A stretch of 64,000 nucleotides of DNA from Thermomonas brevis (GTDB lineage Bacteria > Pseudomonadota > Gammaproteobacteria > Xanthomonadales > Xanthomonadaceae). The stretch spans positions 1,922,001 through 1,986,000 of the forward strand of contig NZ_CP060711.1 of assembly GCF_014395425.1 (NCBI RefSeq), in the 5' to 3' direction. This document shows, piece by piece, positions 44,857 to 54,191 of the stretch (its first letter is position 1; every line of letters starts with the position of its first letter). Position numbers and translations under genes: made by a program. The notes below the pieces were generated by a model. That model was not told where the DNA came from. It made no database searches and worked only from the letters and a program-made list of their open reading frames with translations.

Positions 44857-45528
44857 ATGACCACGCTCCTCATCGCCGACGACCACCCCCTATTCCGCGA
44901 GGCGCTGCGCGGCGTGGCCCTGCGCCTGCTGCCCGACGCGCGGATCCGCGAGGCCGAGAGCGCCAACGCGCTGTACGCGCTGGTGGACGCCGAGCCCGAC
45001 GCCGATCTGCTGCTGCTCGACCTCAACATGCCCGGCGTGCAGGGCTATTCCGCGCTGGTGCACCTGCGCGCCGCACATCCGCAGCTGCCGGTGGTGATGG
45101 TGTCCGCGCGCGAGGAGCCGGAGATCATGCGCCGCGCGCTGGACCACGGCGCGATGGGCTTCATCCCGAAATCCTCCGACGCCGCCATCCTCGCCGCCGC
45201 GCTGCGGCAGGTGCTCGATGGCGAACGCTGGATTCCCGAGGCCGCGCTCGGCGCCAGCCCGATGGCCGACGAGGAGCGCGCCATCGCCGCCCGCATCCGC
45301 GAACTCACCCCGCAGCAGTTCCGCGTGCTGCAGATGCTCGGCGCCGGCCTGCTCAACAAGCAGATCGGCTACGAGCTGGGCGTCTCGGAAGCCACCATCA
45401 AGGCCCACATGAGCGCGATCCTGCGCAAGCTGGGCGCGTCCAACCGCACCCAGGCGATCCTGCTGGCCGGGCGATTGCTGGTCGATCCGGGCAGCGCGGT
45501 GGCGCCGGGCGAGGACGAGCCCGGCTGA
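44857..45528 (+). CDS. crbR: NarL/LuxR-type response regulator (CrbR-like)
   Basis: A 223-residue regulator. The receiver domain has ADDHP at the start, phospho-acceptor Asp55 in LLLLDLNMPG and Lys in FIPKSSD. The C-terminal GerE-type HTH (about 145-210) has LTPQQFRVLQML, LLNKQIGYELGVSEATIKAH and ILRKLGASNRTQA. It lies 86 bp after acs; the symporter-fused kinase CrbS is encoded 1 kb further on the opposite strand. In Vibrio and Pseudomonas CrbR activates acs. The symbol is by context plus family. Confidence 0.85.
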   Translation: MTTLLIADDHPLFREALRGVALRLLPDARIREAESANALYALVDAEPDADLLLLDLNMPGVQGYSALVHLRAAHPQLPVVMVSAREEPEIMRRALDHGAMGFIPKSSDAAILAAALRQVLDGERWIPEAALGASPMADEERAIAARIRELTPQQFRVLQMLGAGLLNKQIGYELGVSEATIKAHMSAILRKLGASNRTQAILLAGRLLVDPGSAVAPGEDEPG

Positions 45529-45738
45529 GCGTGCGCGGCTTCGTTCGTTGATGCCCGGTTGCCGTCGCGGCGCGCGAAGTCAAGTGAAATCGCCACTGGC
45601 CTTGCATCCGCTGCAACGCCTGAATAACCGCATCGGCCGCGCGTGATCCGGCCGAACGGTTTGGGCGACAGGGACGTTGCCCATCTTCGCCCGCATGGAA
45701 CGACTGTTTGCACACCTCGGCCCGAAGCCGGGCCGGCT
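45529..45738. terminator. Convergent gap with terminator-like hairpin
   Basis: A 210-bp gap between the convergent crbR-like and Crp-like genes. No ORF is credible. A hairpin CGGCCCG-AAGC-CGGGCCG lies at 45718-45735, just beyond the Crp-like stop, and would end that transcript. Nothing else notable is seen. Confidence 0.5.
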
Positions 45739-46404
45739 TCAATCGGTGGAGCGCGGGCGCCGCGCTTTTCCGGGCTTTCCCGGCAGCGGCTTCAGCAGCG
45801 TCATCCTGTGCCCGGCGTCCTTGTGCAGGACGCCGTCCCTGACCAGCGCGCCGATCACCTTGTGCACCGTTTCCCGGCTGGCGCCGATGCGGTCGGCGAT
45901 TTCCTGCTGGGTCAGCTCGGTGGGAATGCGCGCCACGTTGCCGTCCGCAATCGCATGCGCTTCGAGCAGCGCGACCACGCGGTCGCGCACGGTGTCCAGC
46001 GCGATGCTGCGGGCCATGCGCGTGCTGTGCCTGGCCCGCGCCGCCGCCATCGCGAGCACGTGCTCGGCGAACTCCGGCTGCGCGCGCATCAGCGCCCGTG
46101 CGGCGCCGTTGTCCAGCACCAGGCACCGGGCGTCGGTCACCGCCCGCACGGACGCGGTGCGGGCGCCGCCGTCCAGCGACAGTTCGCCCAGCAGTTCGCC
46201 CGGCTCCAGCACGTTGTAGATCACTTCCCGCCCGTCGCTGGCGGTGGCGTAGACCTTCAGCCGGCCCGACAGCAGCAGGTAGAGGCCGTCCGAGGCGTCG
46301 CCTTCGTGGAACAGCACCTCGTCGGCGGCATAGCGCTGCGTCTGGCCCCGCCTGGAGATCAGGGTCCGCAGTGTCGGCGGCAGTCGCATTGGCAGGTCGA
46401 GCAT
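45739..46404 (-). CDS. Crp/Fnr-family transcriptional regulator
   Basis: A 221-residue regulator. The cyclic-nucleotide-binding-type beta-roll (about 20-120) has GELLGELSLDGGARTASVRA, the position of the phosphate-binding cassette in Crp. A dimerisation helix (about 120-150) is followed by a winged HTH with LTQQEIADRIGASRETVHKVI. The FNR iron-sulfur Cys set is absent, so it is Crp-like rather than FNR-like; the ligand is unknown. The basic C-terminal tail (KPGKARRPRST) is unusual. It follows the crbS gene by 80 bp in the same direction. Confidence 0.88.
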   Translation of the reverse strand: MLDLPMRLPPTLRTLISRRGQTQRYAADEVLFHEGDASDGLYLLLSGRLKVYATASDGREVIYNVLEPGELLGELSLDGGARTASVRAVTDARCLVLDNGAARALMRAQPEFAEHVLAMAAARARHSTRMARSIALDTVRDRVVALLEAHAIADGNVARIPTELTQQEIADRIGASRETVHKVIGALVRDGVLHKDAGHRMTLLKPLPGKPGKARRPRSTD

Positions 46405-46484
46405 CGGTCCAGTCCCTGGAGCCCCGCGCGCAGGATAGTCGAGCGCCGGAGGAACTCAACGATGCCGCGGGACGGCAGGCCGGT

Positions 46485-49400
46485 TCATTCTGCGCCCGCC
46501 GCCGCGGGGAAACCGTGCTGCGCGGCCAGGAACGCGCGCAGCGACGCCGGCTTCACCGGCTTGGTCAGCACCCGGTAGCCGCGTTCGCGCGCGGCCTGCT
46601 TCAGCGCGGCGCTGCCGTCGGCGGTGAGCAGCGCGCCGGGGACGTCGCCGCAGGCGGCGCGCAGGGCGTCCAGCGCGTCCAGGCCGTCGAGGCGGTCGTG
46701 CAGGTGATAGTCCACCAGCAACACGCCGGGCCGCCGCGCCGCCAGCGCGAGCGCGGCGTCGACGGTGCCCGCGCACAGCGCTTCGACGTTCCAGCGCTCC
46801 AGCAGCGCGCGCATGCCGGCGAGGATGTCCGGATCGTTGTCCAGGCAGAGCACGCGCAGGCCGTCGAGGCCGGACTCCGATGCCGCCGCGATGGCCGCAA
46901 CGGGCGCAGGCAGCGCCGCGGCTTCGCCGCACGGGGCGGCGATCGAGAACATCGAGCCGCGCCCGATCTCCGAGCGCGCGTCCAGCGCATGCCCGAGCAG
47001 GCGCGCGATGCGCTGGCAGATCGACAGGCCCAGGCCCATGCCGCGGCCGTCCCAGTCGAACGGCTGCTCGTAGCGGTGGAACTCGTCGTAGATCTGGCGC
47101 ATGTGGTGGGCGGGGATGCCGGGGCCGGTGTCCCAGACCTGCAACGCCACCTGCGCGCCGCGCCGGCGCGCGGCCAGCACCACCCGACCGCGCGGGGTGT
47201 AGCGCAGCGCGTTGGCGAGGAAGTTCTGCAACACCCGGCGCAGCAGGCGCGGGTCGCTGCGCACCGCCAGCGGCGGCGCGTGCACGCGGATGTCGATGCC
47301 GCGCGCCGCCGCCATCGGCGCAGCCTGCGCGGCGAGTTCGCGCAGCAGCTGGCCGGCATCCAGATCGCGGATCGTCGGCGTCAGCGCGCCGGCGTCGAGC
47401 CGCGACACGTCGAGCAGGCCGTCCAGCAGTTCCTCGGCGGCACGCAGCGAAGCGTCCACGCGCTCGGCCAAGTGCCGCTGCTGCGCGGCGTCGCCGGTTT
47501 CGCGCAGCGCGGAGGCGAACAGCCGCGCCGCGTTCAGCGGTTGCAACACGTCGTGGCTGATCGCGGTGAGGAAGCGCGCGCGGGTTTCCTGCGCGGCCTC
47601 GGCCTCGCGGGTGCGCTCGGTCACGCGCTGCTCCAGCGTCTCGTTGATCTCGCGCAGCTCGCGCTGGGCGCGCACGTGCTCGGTCACGTCGCTGTAGCTG
47701 GTGGCGTAGCCGCCGCCCGGCAGCGCCTGCCCGCGCAGCTCGATCACCTTGCCGTCGGCGCGCACGCGCACCGCCACGTGCGGCGAGCCGGCGCGCATGT
47801 AGGCCAGGCGTTTTTCGATCTGCGCGTCGATGTCGCCCTCGCCGAGTTCGCCGAGTTCGCCGCGCTCGATGTTGTAGCGGATCATGTCGGCGATCGGCCG
47901 GCCGACGTAGAGCATCCCGTCGGGATAGTCGAACAGCCGCTGGTAGCTGCGGTTCCATGCCACCAGCCGCATGTCGCGGCCGACCACGCTGACGCCCTGG
48001 TCGATGTTCTCCAGCGTGTTGGAGAGGATCTCGCGGTTGAAGCGCAGCTCCTGCCCGGCCTCGTCCAGCACCGCGACGACTTCGGCCACTTCCATGCCGG
48101 AGCCGTGCAGCGCGCTGGTCAGCACCAGCCGCGCCGAGGCCGCGCCCAGCGCGGCGGCGAGCAGGCGCTCGGTGAACTGGATCCATTGGCGGTCGGCCTG
48201 CGCGGCCGGTGCCAGCTCGCGTTGCAGCGCCTGCGCCTGCTCGGCGAAGGCGCGTTGCGCGGTGCGTTCGCCGACGATGCGCCCGGCCAGCGACAGCAGC
48301 TCGCCGACCCGCACGCTGCCCAGCCATTCGCCGCTGCCCAGGGTGCGGCGCTTGGCGTAGGGATCGAGGAAGGGCGCGGCGCGCAGGCGCTCGTCCAGGC
48401 TCGGCCGCCAGCGCATCGACACCAGCAGCAGCGCGGCCACGTTCGCCAGCAGCGAGCAGACCGTGCCGTGGGTGAGCGGGTCCCAGCCGGACAATCCGAA
48501 CAGCTGCTGCGGACGCAGCCAGGCGATGCCGAACGGGCCTGCGTCCAGCCAGCCCGGATCGAGCCAGCCGGAGCGGGTCAGCGCCGGCAGCAGCAGGGTG
48601 TAGGCCCACACCGCGAAGCCCAGCAGCAGCGCGCTCTCCGCGCCGCGCCGGCTGGCCCCGCGCCAGTACAGTCCGCCGATCAGCGGCGGCGCGAACTGCG
48701 CCATCGCCGCAAACGCCATCAGCCCGTACGCGGCCAGCTCGGTGTCGCTGGCGCTGGCGCGGTAATAGCCCCAGGCCAGCGCCGCCAGCAGCACGATGGC
48801 GGCGCGACGGATCCACAGCACGGTGGAGGCGACGTTGGCGCCGGCCAGCCCGCGGCGCAGCAGCAGCGGCATCGCCAGGTCGTTGCTGACCATCGTCGCC
48901 AGCGCCACGCTGGCCACGATCACCATGCCGGTGGCGGCGGAGAAGCCGCCGACGTAGGCCAGCAGCGCCAGCGCGCTGTGGCCGTCGGATTGCGGCAGCG
49001 CCAGCACGAAGCTGTCCGCCGGCACCGCGCCGTCGCTGCCGAAGCGGGCCACGCCGGCCACCGCGATCGGCAGCACCATCACGCTGATCGCGACCAGATA
49101 CGCGCCGAACAGCCAGCGCGCGCGGCGGATGTCGGCCACGTCCGCGCATTCCACCACCGCCACGTGGAACTGGCGCGGCAGGCAGACGATGGCGGCGAAC
49201 GCCAGCAGCGTCTGCGCGACGAAGCCGACCGGCGGCGCGTTGTCCACCAGCGCGCGGGTGGCGTCGGCCAGCGGGATCGCGCGCGCGTCCAGCCAGCCCA
49301 CCGCGAACACGCCGATCGCCACCAGCGCTACCAGCTTGACCAGCGACTCCAGCGCCACCGCCAGCATCAGGCCGGGGCGGTGCTCGGTGGCGTCGACCTG

Positions 49401-49931
49401 GCGCGTACCGAACAGGATCGCGAACAGCGCCATCAGCGCCGCCACGTACAGCGCCGGGTCGCCCCACGCCGGCGACTGCGCGCCGCGCCCGCCGAGCACG
49501 TCCAGGCTGATCGCCACCGCCTTGAACTGCAGCGCGAGGTAGGGCACCGCTGCGATCAGCGCGATGATCGCCACCAGTGCGGCCATCTGCTGCGAGCGGC
49601 CGTAGCGCGCGCCGAGGAAGTCGGCGATCGACACCGTGCTCTGCGATTGCGCGATCAGCGCCAGCCGCTCCAGGATGCGCCAGCCGAACAGCAGGAACAG
49701 CAGCGGCCCGAGATAGATCGGCAGGTAGCCCAGGCCCTGCCGCGCGGCGGTGCCGACCGCGCCGTAGAACGTCCACGACGAGCAGTACACCGCCAGCGCC
49801 AGGCTGTAGACCAGCGGGCGCAGGCGGCGGCTCTGCGGATACAGCGGATGGCGGTCGCCGAGCCAGGCCACGCCGAACAGCAGCGCGGCATAGCCCACCG
49901 ATACCAGCAGCAGCGCCCAGCCCGGCAGCAT
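46485..49931 (-). CDS. crbS: Hybrid histidine kinase fused to a sodium/solute symporter (CrbS-like)
   Basis: A 1148-residue inner-membrane sensor. Residues 1 to about 500 form an SLC5-type sodium/solute symporter of about 13 helices. A linker and a PAS-like domain follow (about 600-740, with NTLENIDQGVSVV). Then come a HisKA domain with the H-box FLTAISHDVLQPLNAARL, a HATPase domain with N-box LQNFLANALRYTPRG and DTGPGIPAHH, and a C-terminal receiver with LLVDYHLHD. This is the architecture of CrbS, which senses acetate or its flux and signals to CrbR to switch on acs. It follows the HD-GYP gene by 15 bp, so both may share a transcript. Confidence 0.93.
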   Translation of the reverse strand: MLPGWALLLVSVGYAALLFGVAWLGDRHPLYPQSRRLRPLVYSLALAVYCSSWTFYGAVGTAARQGLGYLPIYLGPLLFLLFGWRILERLALIAQSQSTVSIADFLGARYGRSQQMAALVAIIALIAAVPYLALQFKAVAISLDVLGGRGAQSPAWGDPALYVAALMALFAILFGTRQVDATEHRPGLMLAVALESLVKLVALVAIGVFAVGWLDARAIPLADATRALVDNAPPVGFVAQTLLAFAAIVCLPRQFHVAVVECADVADIRRARWLFGAYLVAISVMVLPIAVAGVARFGSDGAVPADSFVLALPQSDGHSALALLAYVGGFSAATGMVIVASVALATMVSNDLAMPLLLRRGLAGANVASTVLWIRRAAIVLLAALAWGYYRASASDTELAAYGLMAFAAMAQFAPPLIGGLYWRGASRRGAESALLLGFAVWAYTLLLPALTRSGWLDPGWLDAGPFGIAWLRPQQLFGLSGWDPLTHGTVCSLLANVAALLLVSMRWRPSLDERLRAAPFLDPYAKRRTLGSGEWLGSVRVGELLSLAGRIVGERTAQRAFAEQAQALQRELAPAAQADRQWIQFTERLLAAALGAASARLVLTSALHGSGMEVAEVVAVLDEAGQELRFNREILSNTLENIDQGVSVVGRDMRLVAWNRSYQRLFDYPDGMLYVGRPIADMIRYNIERGELGELGEGDIDAQIEKRLAYMRAGSPHVAVRVRADGKVIELRGQALPGGGYATSYSDVTEHVRAQRELREINETLEQRVTERTREAEAAQETRARFLTAISHDVLQPLNAARLFASALRETGDAAQQRHLAERVDASLRAAEELLDGLLDVSRLDAGALTPTIRDLDAGQLLRELAAQAAPMAAARGIDIRVHAPPLAVRSDPRLLRRVLQNFLANALRYTPRGRVVLAARRRGAQVALQVWDTGPGIPAHHMRQIYDEFHRYEQPFDWDGRGMGLGLSICQRIARLLGHALDARSEIGRGSMFSIAAPCGEAAALPAPVAAIAAASESGLDGLRVLCLDNDPDILAGMRALLERWNVEALCAGTVDAALALAARRPGVLLVDYHLHDRLDGLDALDALRAACGDVPGALLTADGSAALKQAARERGYRVLTKPVKPASLRAFLAAQHGFPAAAGAE

Positions 49932-49946
49932 GCCCGCGCCCCGCCG

Positions 49947-51044
49947 TCAGGCCGCGTCCAGCGGGTGGAAGCGCGCGTGGATGCGGCGCCAGTCGTCGAA
50001 GCAGCGCTCGGCCGCCGCCACGCACTGCGGGTCGAACTGGCCGCCGCTGTTGTCGCGCAGGTAGGCCATGCCCTCGTCCAGCGTCCAGGCGCGCTTGTAC
50101 GGCCGCGGATTGGTCAGCGCGTCGAACACGTCGGCCACCGCCACGATCCGGCCGGCCAGCGGGATCGCCTCGCCGACCAGGCCGCGCGGGTAGCCGCCGC
50201 CATCCCAGCGTTCGTGGTGGCAGGCGATGACGTCGTGCAGCAGCCCGGCGTAGCGTTCGTTGGCGAGGCCGAACTCGCGCATCATCGTCCCGATCATCTC
50301 GCTGCCCTTCTGCACGTGCGATTTGGCGATTTCGTATTCGTCCGCGTCCAGCTTCCCGGGCTTTTGCAGGATGTGGTCCGGGATCGCGATCTTGCCGATG
50401 TCGTGCAGGCCGGCGAACTGGAACAGGAACTCGACATCCTCGTCGCTGTGGCCCAGCCGCTCCGGCAGCGCCATCGCGATCGAGCGGGTGTAGTGGGCGA
50501 CGCGGTCGAGGTGGCCGGCGGTTTCCTCGTCGCGATGGCGGCCCAGCTCGCGCGCCAGCGCCATCGCGCTGCGCAGCGCGCGGGTGGCGGACAGCGCGTG
50601 CGACACCAGCGACGAGATCAGCCCGGCGTAGCTGTCGAGCCGCAGGGTGACGTCGTTGCGGAAATGGCCGGGCTGGCGCGAATCGAAGAACAGGAAGCCC
50701 AGCAGTTCGCCCTGCGCGTACAGCGGGCAGGTGTAGCTGGAGCGGTAGCCGGCCGCCAGGATCCGCCGGGTATGTTCGCTGGGCGAACCGGCCAGCGAGG
50801 CCAGGTCGTCGATGATCCGGCTGCGGCCGTCCTCGTGCAGACGCCGCAGCGAAGGCACCTCCGCCAGCGGCACCTGGTAGCGCTCCAGCGGCGATTGCCC
50901 GTCGGAACTGTGGACGAAGGTGCTGAGCTGGCCGCTGTCGGCGTGGTACAGCGCGATGCCGATGCGGCCGATGTCGCCGACATGGCCCCGGATCTGCGCG
51001 TGGATGTCCGCGATCTTCCTGCTCAGCGTGTCGTCCTGCATCAT
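49947..51044 (-). CDS. GAF-HD-GYP domain protein, probable c-di-GMP phosphodiesterase
   Basis: A 365-residue protein. The N-terminal GAF-like sensor (about 20-165) is followed by an HD-GYP domain (about 175-345). This contains the metal site HDIGKIAIPDHIL, the second His pair ACHHERWDGGGYP and the GYP motif itself (GGGYPRGL), needed for hydrolysis of c-di-GMP to GMP. No membrane segment, so cytosolic. GGAGGG precedes ATG ATG at 51042-51044; the upstream open frame is antisense noise. It lies in a row with the SDR gene upstream and crbS downstream. Confidence 0.93.
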   Translation of the reverse strand: MMQDDTLSRKIADIHAQIRGHVGDIGRIGIALYHADSGQLSTFVHSSDGQSPLERYQVPLAEVPSLRRLHEDGRSRIIDDLASLAGSPSEHTRRILAAGYRSSYTCPLYAQGELLGFLFFDSRQPGHFRNDVTLRLDSYAGLISSLVSHALSATRALRSAMALARELGRHRDEETAGHLDRVAHYTRSIAMALPERLGHSDEDVEFLFQFAGLHDIGKIAIPDHILQKPGKLDADEYEIAKSHVQKGSEMIGTMMREFGLANERYAGLLHDVIACHHERWDGGGYPRGLVGEAIPLAGRIVAVADVFDALTNPRPYKRAWTLDEGMAYLRDNSGGQFDPQCVAAAERCFDDWRRIHARFHPLDAA

Positions 51045-51079
51045 CCGCCCTCCCCGGAACGGCCGCTGCGCGGCAATGG

Positions 51080-51859
51080 TCAGAAACCGTAGCGCAGGAA
51101 GCCGCCGTCCACCGCGATGCACTCGCCGGTGACGTAGCCCGACGCCGGCAGGCACAGGAAGGCGACCGCGGCGGCCACTTCCTCCGGCTCGCCGATGCGG
51201 CCCATCGGCGTGCGCAGCAGCACTTCGTCCAGATAGTCGGGATCGGCCAGCTTGCCGCTGGTGCGGCGGGTGCGGATGTACCACGGCGCGACGGCATTCA
51301 CGCGGATGCCGTCCTCGGCCCACTCGACCGCCAGGTTGCGGGTCATCTGGTGCAGCGCCGCCTTGCTCATGCCGTAGGGCGCGCCGCTGCGCACGTGGGT
51401 GATGCCGGAGACGCTGCCGACGTTGACGATGCTCGACGCCGCGTGCTTCGACAGCAGCGGATGCGCCAGCCGGCACAGCTCGAAGGCGGAGAACAGGTTG
51501 GTTTCGAAGATGCCGCGCCACTGGTCCTCGCCGTAGTCCAGCGCGGGGCGCGTCACGTTGCCGCCGGCGTTGTTGACCAGGAGGTGCAGCCCGCCCTGGT
51601 CCTTGGCCCAGTCGAGGATCTCGGCGCGCTGTTCGTCGTCGGTGACGTCGGCCGGCAGCGCCAGCACCGGGTCTTCCGGGCCGGGGAACTCGTCCTCCAG
51701 CTCGGCGCGCGCGGCCTCCAGCAGTTCGGCGTCGCGCGCCACCATCAGCACCTGCGCGCCGAAGCCGAGCAGCTCGCGGCAGATCGCCAGACCGATTCCT
51801 GCGCTGGCGCCGGTGACCAGCGCGCGTTGTCCCGACAGGTTCCAGCGGGGCGAATGCAT
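51080..51859 (-). CDS. SDR-family oxidoreductase (tropinone reductase-like)
   Basis: A 259-residue Rossmann-fold dehydrogenase. Cofactor motif TGASAGIG is at about 16-23 with Arg in MVARD favouring NADP(H), structural NNAGG at about 92, the catalytic Ser in IVNVGSVSG and Tyr/Lys in YGMSK (about 160), and the C-terminal [11 protein letters not shown]. Classical SDR length. The substrate is not predictable. The ATG at 51859 opens 15 residues before the cofactor motif. Divergent from a small lipoprotein gene. Confidence 0.92.
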   Translation of the reverse strand: MHSPRWNLSGQRALVTGASAGIGLAICRELLGFGAQVLMVARDAELLEAARAELEDEFPGPEDPVLALPADVTDDEQRAEILDWAKDQGGLHLLVNNAGGNVTRPALDYGEDQWRGIFETNLFSAFELCRLAHPLLSKHAASSIVNVGSVSGITHVRSGAPYGMSKAALHQMTRNLAVEWAEDGIRVNAVAPWYIRTRRTSGKLADPDYLDEVLLRTPMGRIGEPEEVAAAVAFLCLPASGYVTGECIAVDGGFLRYGF

Positions 51860-51920
51860 CGGCGACTCTCCATCCGGACGACCGGCGTAGGATAGGGCAC
51901 GGCCCGCATCGGAGACCGCC

Positions 51921-52145
51921 ATGCGCCGGAAAACCCCGCTGCTTTCCCTCGCCGCAAGCCTGTGCCTGCTCGTCGCGTGCAGCGCGCCATCGCCGCCGGA
52001 TCCGGAGCAGCCGCCGAAACCGAAGGCGGCGGCATCCACCGTCGCCGCCGCCAACGCCTACAAGAACGCGGCGCGCGACGCGGTGGATGCGACCCGGACG
52101 CAGGCCGCCGAACAGGCGCGCGCGGCGAACGAGGCCGCGCGATAG
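51921..52145 (+). CDS. Small alanine-rich lipoprotein
   Basis: A 74-residue protein with a lipoprotein signal peptide (lipobox LVAC, Cys20), then a proline-rich linker ([15 protein letters not shown]) and an Ala-rich helical tail suited to coiled-coil formation. Probably anchored in the outer membrane. No family recognised; similar short alanine-rich lipoproteins are widespread in xanthomonads. Convergent with sppA. Confidence 0.7.
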   Translation: MRRKTPLLSLAASLCLLVACSAPSPPDPEQPPKPKAAASTVAAANAYKNAARDAVDATRTQAAEQARAANEAAR

Positions 52146-52183
52146 GAAGATGCGCGCGCGGCGCGAACGCCGCCGCTACGGGC

Positions 52184-54082
52184 TCAGCGCGGCTCGCAGA
52201 AGCAGTACGCCAGCGCCTTGGTCCGCCCGCGGCCGCGCCCTTCCAGCGCGTCCTGCACGAAGCGCAGCGGCGCGTCCTGCGCCAGCGCGTGCGCGCGGCT
52301 GGCCAGCAGCAGTTCGCCTACGCCGGTATGCAGCAGGCCGAGGCCGGCGCGGCTGCGCATCAGCCCGGCCAGCAGCTGCGACAGCGGCACCGCGCTGTCT
52401 TCGAGGTAGCGGGTCTGCCACTGCTCGGGCTTGCCCAGCTTGGCGCGCGCGGCGGCATCGGCCACTGCGTCCTTCAGGCCCCCGAACGCATCGACCAGCC
52501 CGCGCTCCTTCGCCTGCGCGCCGCTCCACACGCGGCCCTGCGCCACCGCGTCGATCTGCTCCACGGTCTTGCCGCGCGCCTGCGCCACCTTGCCGGTGAA
52601 GTCGCGGTAGCCCTTGTCGATCATCGCCTGCACGGTGGCCGCCACGCCCGGGTCGAGCGGGCGGGTGACGTCGAACGCGCCGGCGTACCTGGTGGTGGCG
52701 ACGCCGTCGGTGCGCACGCCCAGCTTGCCGAGGGTGCGGTCGATGGTGGGGATCAGGCCGTAGATGCCGATCGACCCGGTGATGGTGGACGGATCGGCGT
52801 AGATGCGGTCGGCGTTCATGCTGATCCAGTAGCCACCGGAGGCGGCCACGTCGCCCATCGACACCACCACCGGCTTGCCGGCGGCCTTCAGCGCGGCGAC
52901 CTCGCGGCGGATCTGCTCGGAGGCGAACACTTCGCCGCCCGGCGAGTTGACCCGCAGCACCACCGCCTTCACGTCGTCGTCGCCGCGCGCCTGGCGCAGC
53001 AGGGCGGAGGTGGATTCGCCGCCGATCCGGCCGGGCGCGGCGGTGCCGCCGGCGATCTCGCCCTCGGCCACCACCACCGCGACCTGCGGGCGGATGTCGG
53101 CCTGCGGCAGCGCGCCGTCGAGGTGCTGCAGGTAGGTGTCCAGCGCGACCTGGCGGAAGCCGCCCTCGGCGTTGTCGTCGGCCACGCCGCGCTCGGCCAG
53201 CAGGTTGTCCACGTCCTCGCGGGTCTTCAGGCCGGTGACCAGCTTCTGCCGCAGCGCGAGCTGGGCCATGTCGCCGCGGGCGGCGGCCACCTGTTCCGGC
53301 AGCGTGTTGGCGTCGTTCTCCAGCGCGGCCGGGTCGAGGCCGCGCGCCTTGCCGACGTCGGCCAGCATGCGCTTCCACAGGTCGCCCATCCAGAACAGGT
53401 CGGCCTCCTTCGAGGCGGGCGAAGCGGCGTCGAGGATGTAGGGCTCGGCGGCCGACTTGTACTGGCCGACCTTGAACAGGTGCATGTCGATGCCGAGCTT
53501 GTCCTGCAGCGCCTCGCGGTAGTACTGCCGGTACGAGGCCAGGCCGTCCAGGCTCACGCCGCCCGGCGACATCGGGTCGAGGTAGATCTCGCTGGCCTGC
53601 GCGGCCAGCAGGTACTGGCCCTGCTCGTAGCTGTCGCCGTAGGCCACCACCTGCTTGCCCGCCGCGCGCACTGCGGCCAGCGCCGCCGCCACGTCGCGCA
53701 GCGAGGCGAAGCCGCTGGGCTGCAGGTCGTCGAGGTACAGCGCCACGCGTTCGATGCGCTTGTCGGTACGGGCCGATTCCAGCGCGCGCAGGGCGTCGCG
53801 CAGGCGGACTTCGCGGCAGTCGCGGCTGTCGGTGGCGCGCGCCAGGTTGCGGCTGAAGGCGTCGCAGCTGTACTGCTCCACCAGCCGGCCTTCGGGCGCG
53901 AACACCAGGGTCGAGCGCTGCTCCAGCGGCGCCAGCTTGCCGCCGCCGAACATCGCCACCAGCACGATCACCAGCACCAGCAGGAACAGCAGGTTGAACA
54001 CCAGCCGGCGGGTGAAGTTGATCGCGTCCCAGGTGCCGACCACCAGGCGGGCGATGGGGCCGCGACGGCGCGGTTCGTTCAT
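52184..54082 (-). CDS. sppA: Signal peptide peptidase SppA, 67K type
   Basis: A 632-residue inner-membrane serine protease that degrades cleaved signal peptides. One N-terminal membrane helix (about 28-48) is followed by two ClpP-like domains. The catalytic Lys lies in the first (around GKQVVAYGDSYEQGQYLLA) and the Ser in the second (GDVAASGGYWIS, about 410), preceded by the conserved LRVNSPGGEVFASE. Length matches the long E. coli-type enzyme. The ATG at 54082 has GGAG upstream and starts before the membrane helix. Confidence 0.95.
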   Translation of the reverse strand: MNEPRRRGPIARLVVGTWDAINFTRRLVFNLLFLLVLVIVLVAMFGGGKLAPLEQRSTLVFAPEGRLVEQYSCDAFSRNLARATDSRDCREVRLRDALRALESARTDKRIERVALYLDDLQPSGFASLRDVAAALAAVRAAGKQVVAYGDSYEQGQYLLAAQASEIYLDPMSPGGVSLDGLASYRQYYREALQDKLGIDMHLFKVGQYKSAAEPYILDAASPASKEADLFWMGDLWKRMLADVGKARGLDPAALENDANTLPEQVAAARGDMAQLALRQKLVTGLKTREDVDNLLAERGVADDNAEGGFRQVALDTYLQHLDGALPQADIRPQVAVVVAEGEIAGGTAAPGRIGGESTSALLRQARGDDDVKAVVLRVNSPGGEVFASEQIRREVAALKAAGKPVVVSMGDVAASGGYWISMNADRIYADPSTITGSIGIYGLIPTIDRTLGKLGVRTDGVATTRYAGAFDVTRPLDPGVAATVQAMIDKGYRDFTGKVAQARGKTVEQIDAVAQGRVWSGAQAKERGLVDAFGGLKDAVADAAARAKLGKPEQWQTRYLEDSAVPLSQLLAGLMRSRAGLGLLHTGVGELLLASRAHALAQDAPLRFVQDALEGRGRGRTKALAYCFCEPR

Positions 54083-54191
54083 GGAGGGCTCCGGTGGAAC
54101 GGATGGAACGGGGAAGAGGATTCGTCGTCTCCCCGAAAACGGGAAGGACGGCAAGTTCGAAGATGGATGCTAACGGGCCGGCGTCAAGGCT

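Noticed and set aside
46098..51297. Very long open frames (over 1600 codons) on both strands across the crbS/HD-GYP region
   Set aside because: They are antisense or out-of-frame shadows typical of high-GC DNA; their translations are low-complexity Arg/Ala/Gln/His-rich without domains, whereas the in-frame genes show complete motifs.
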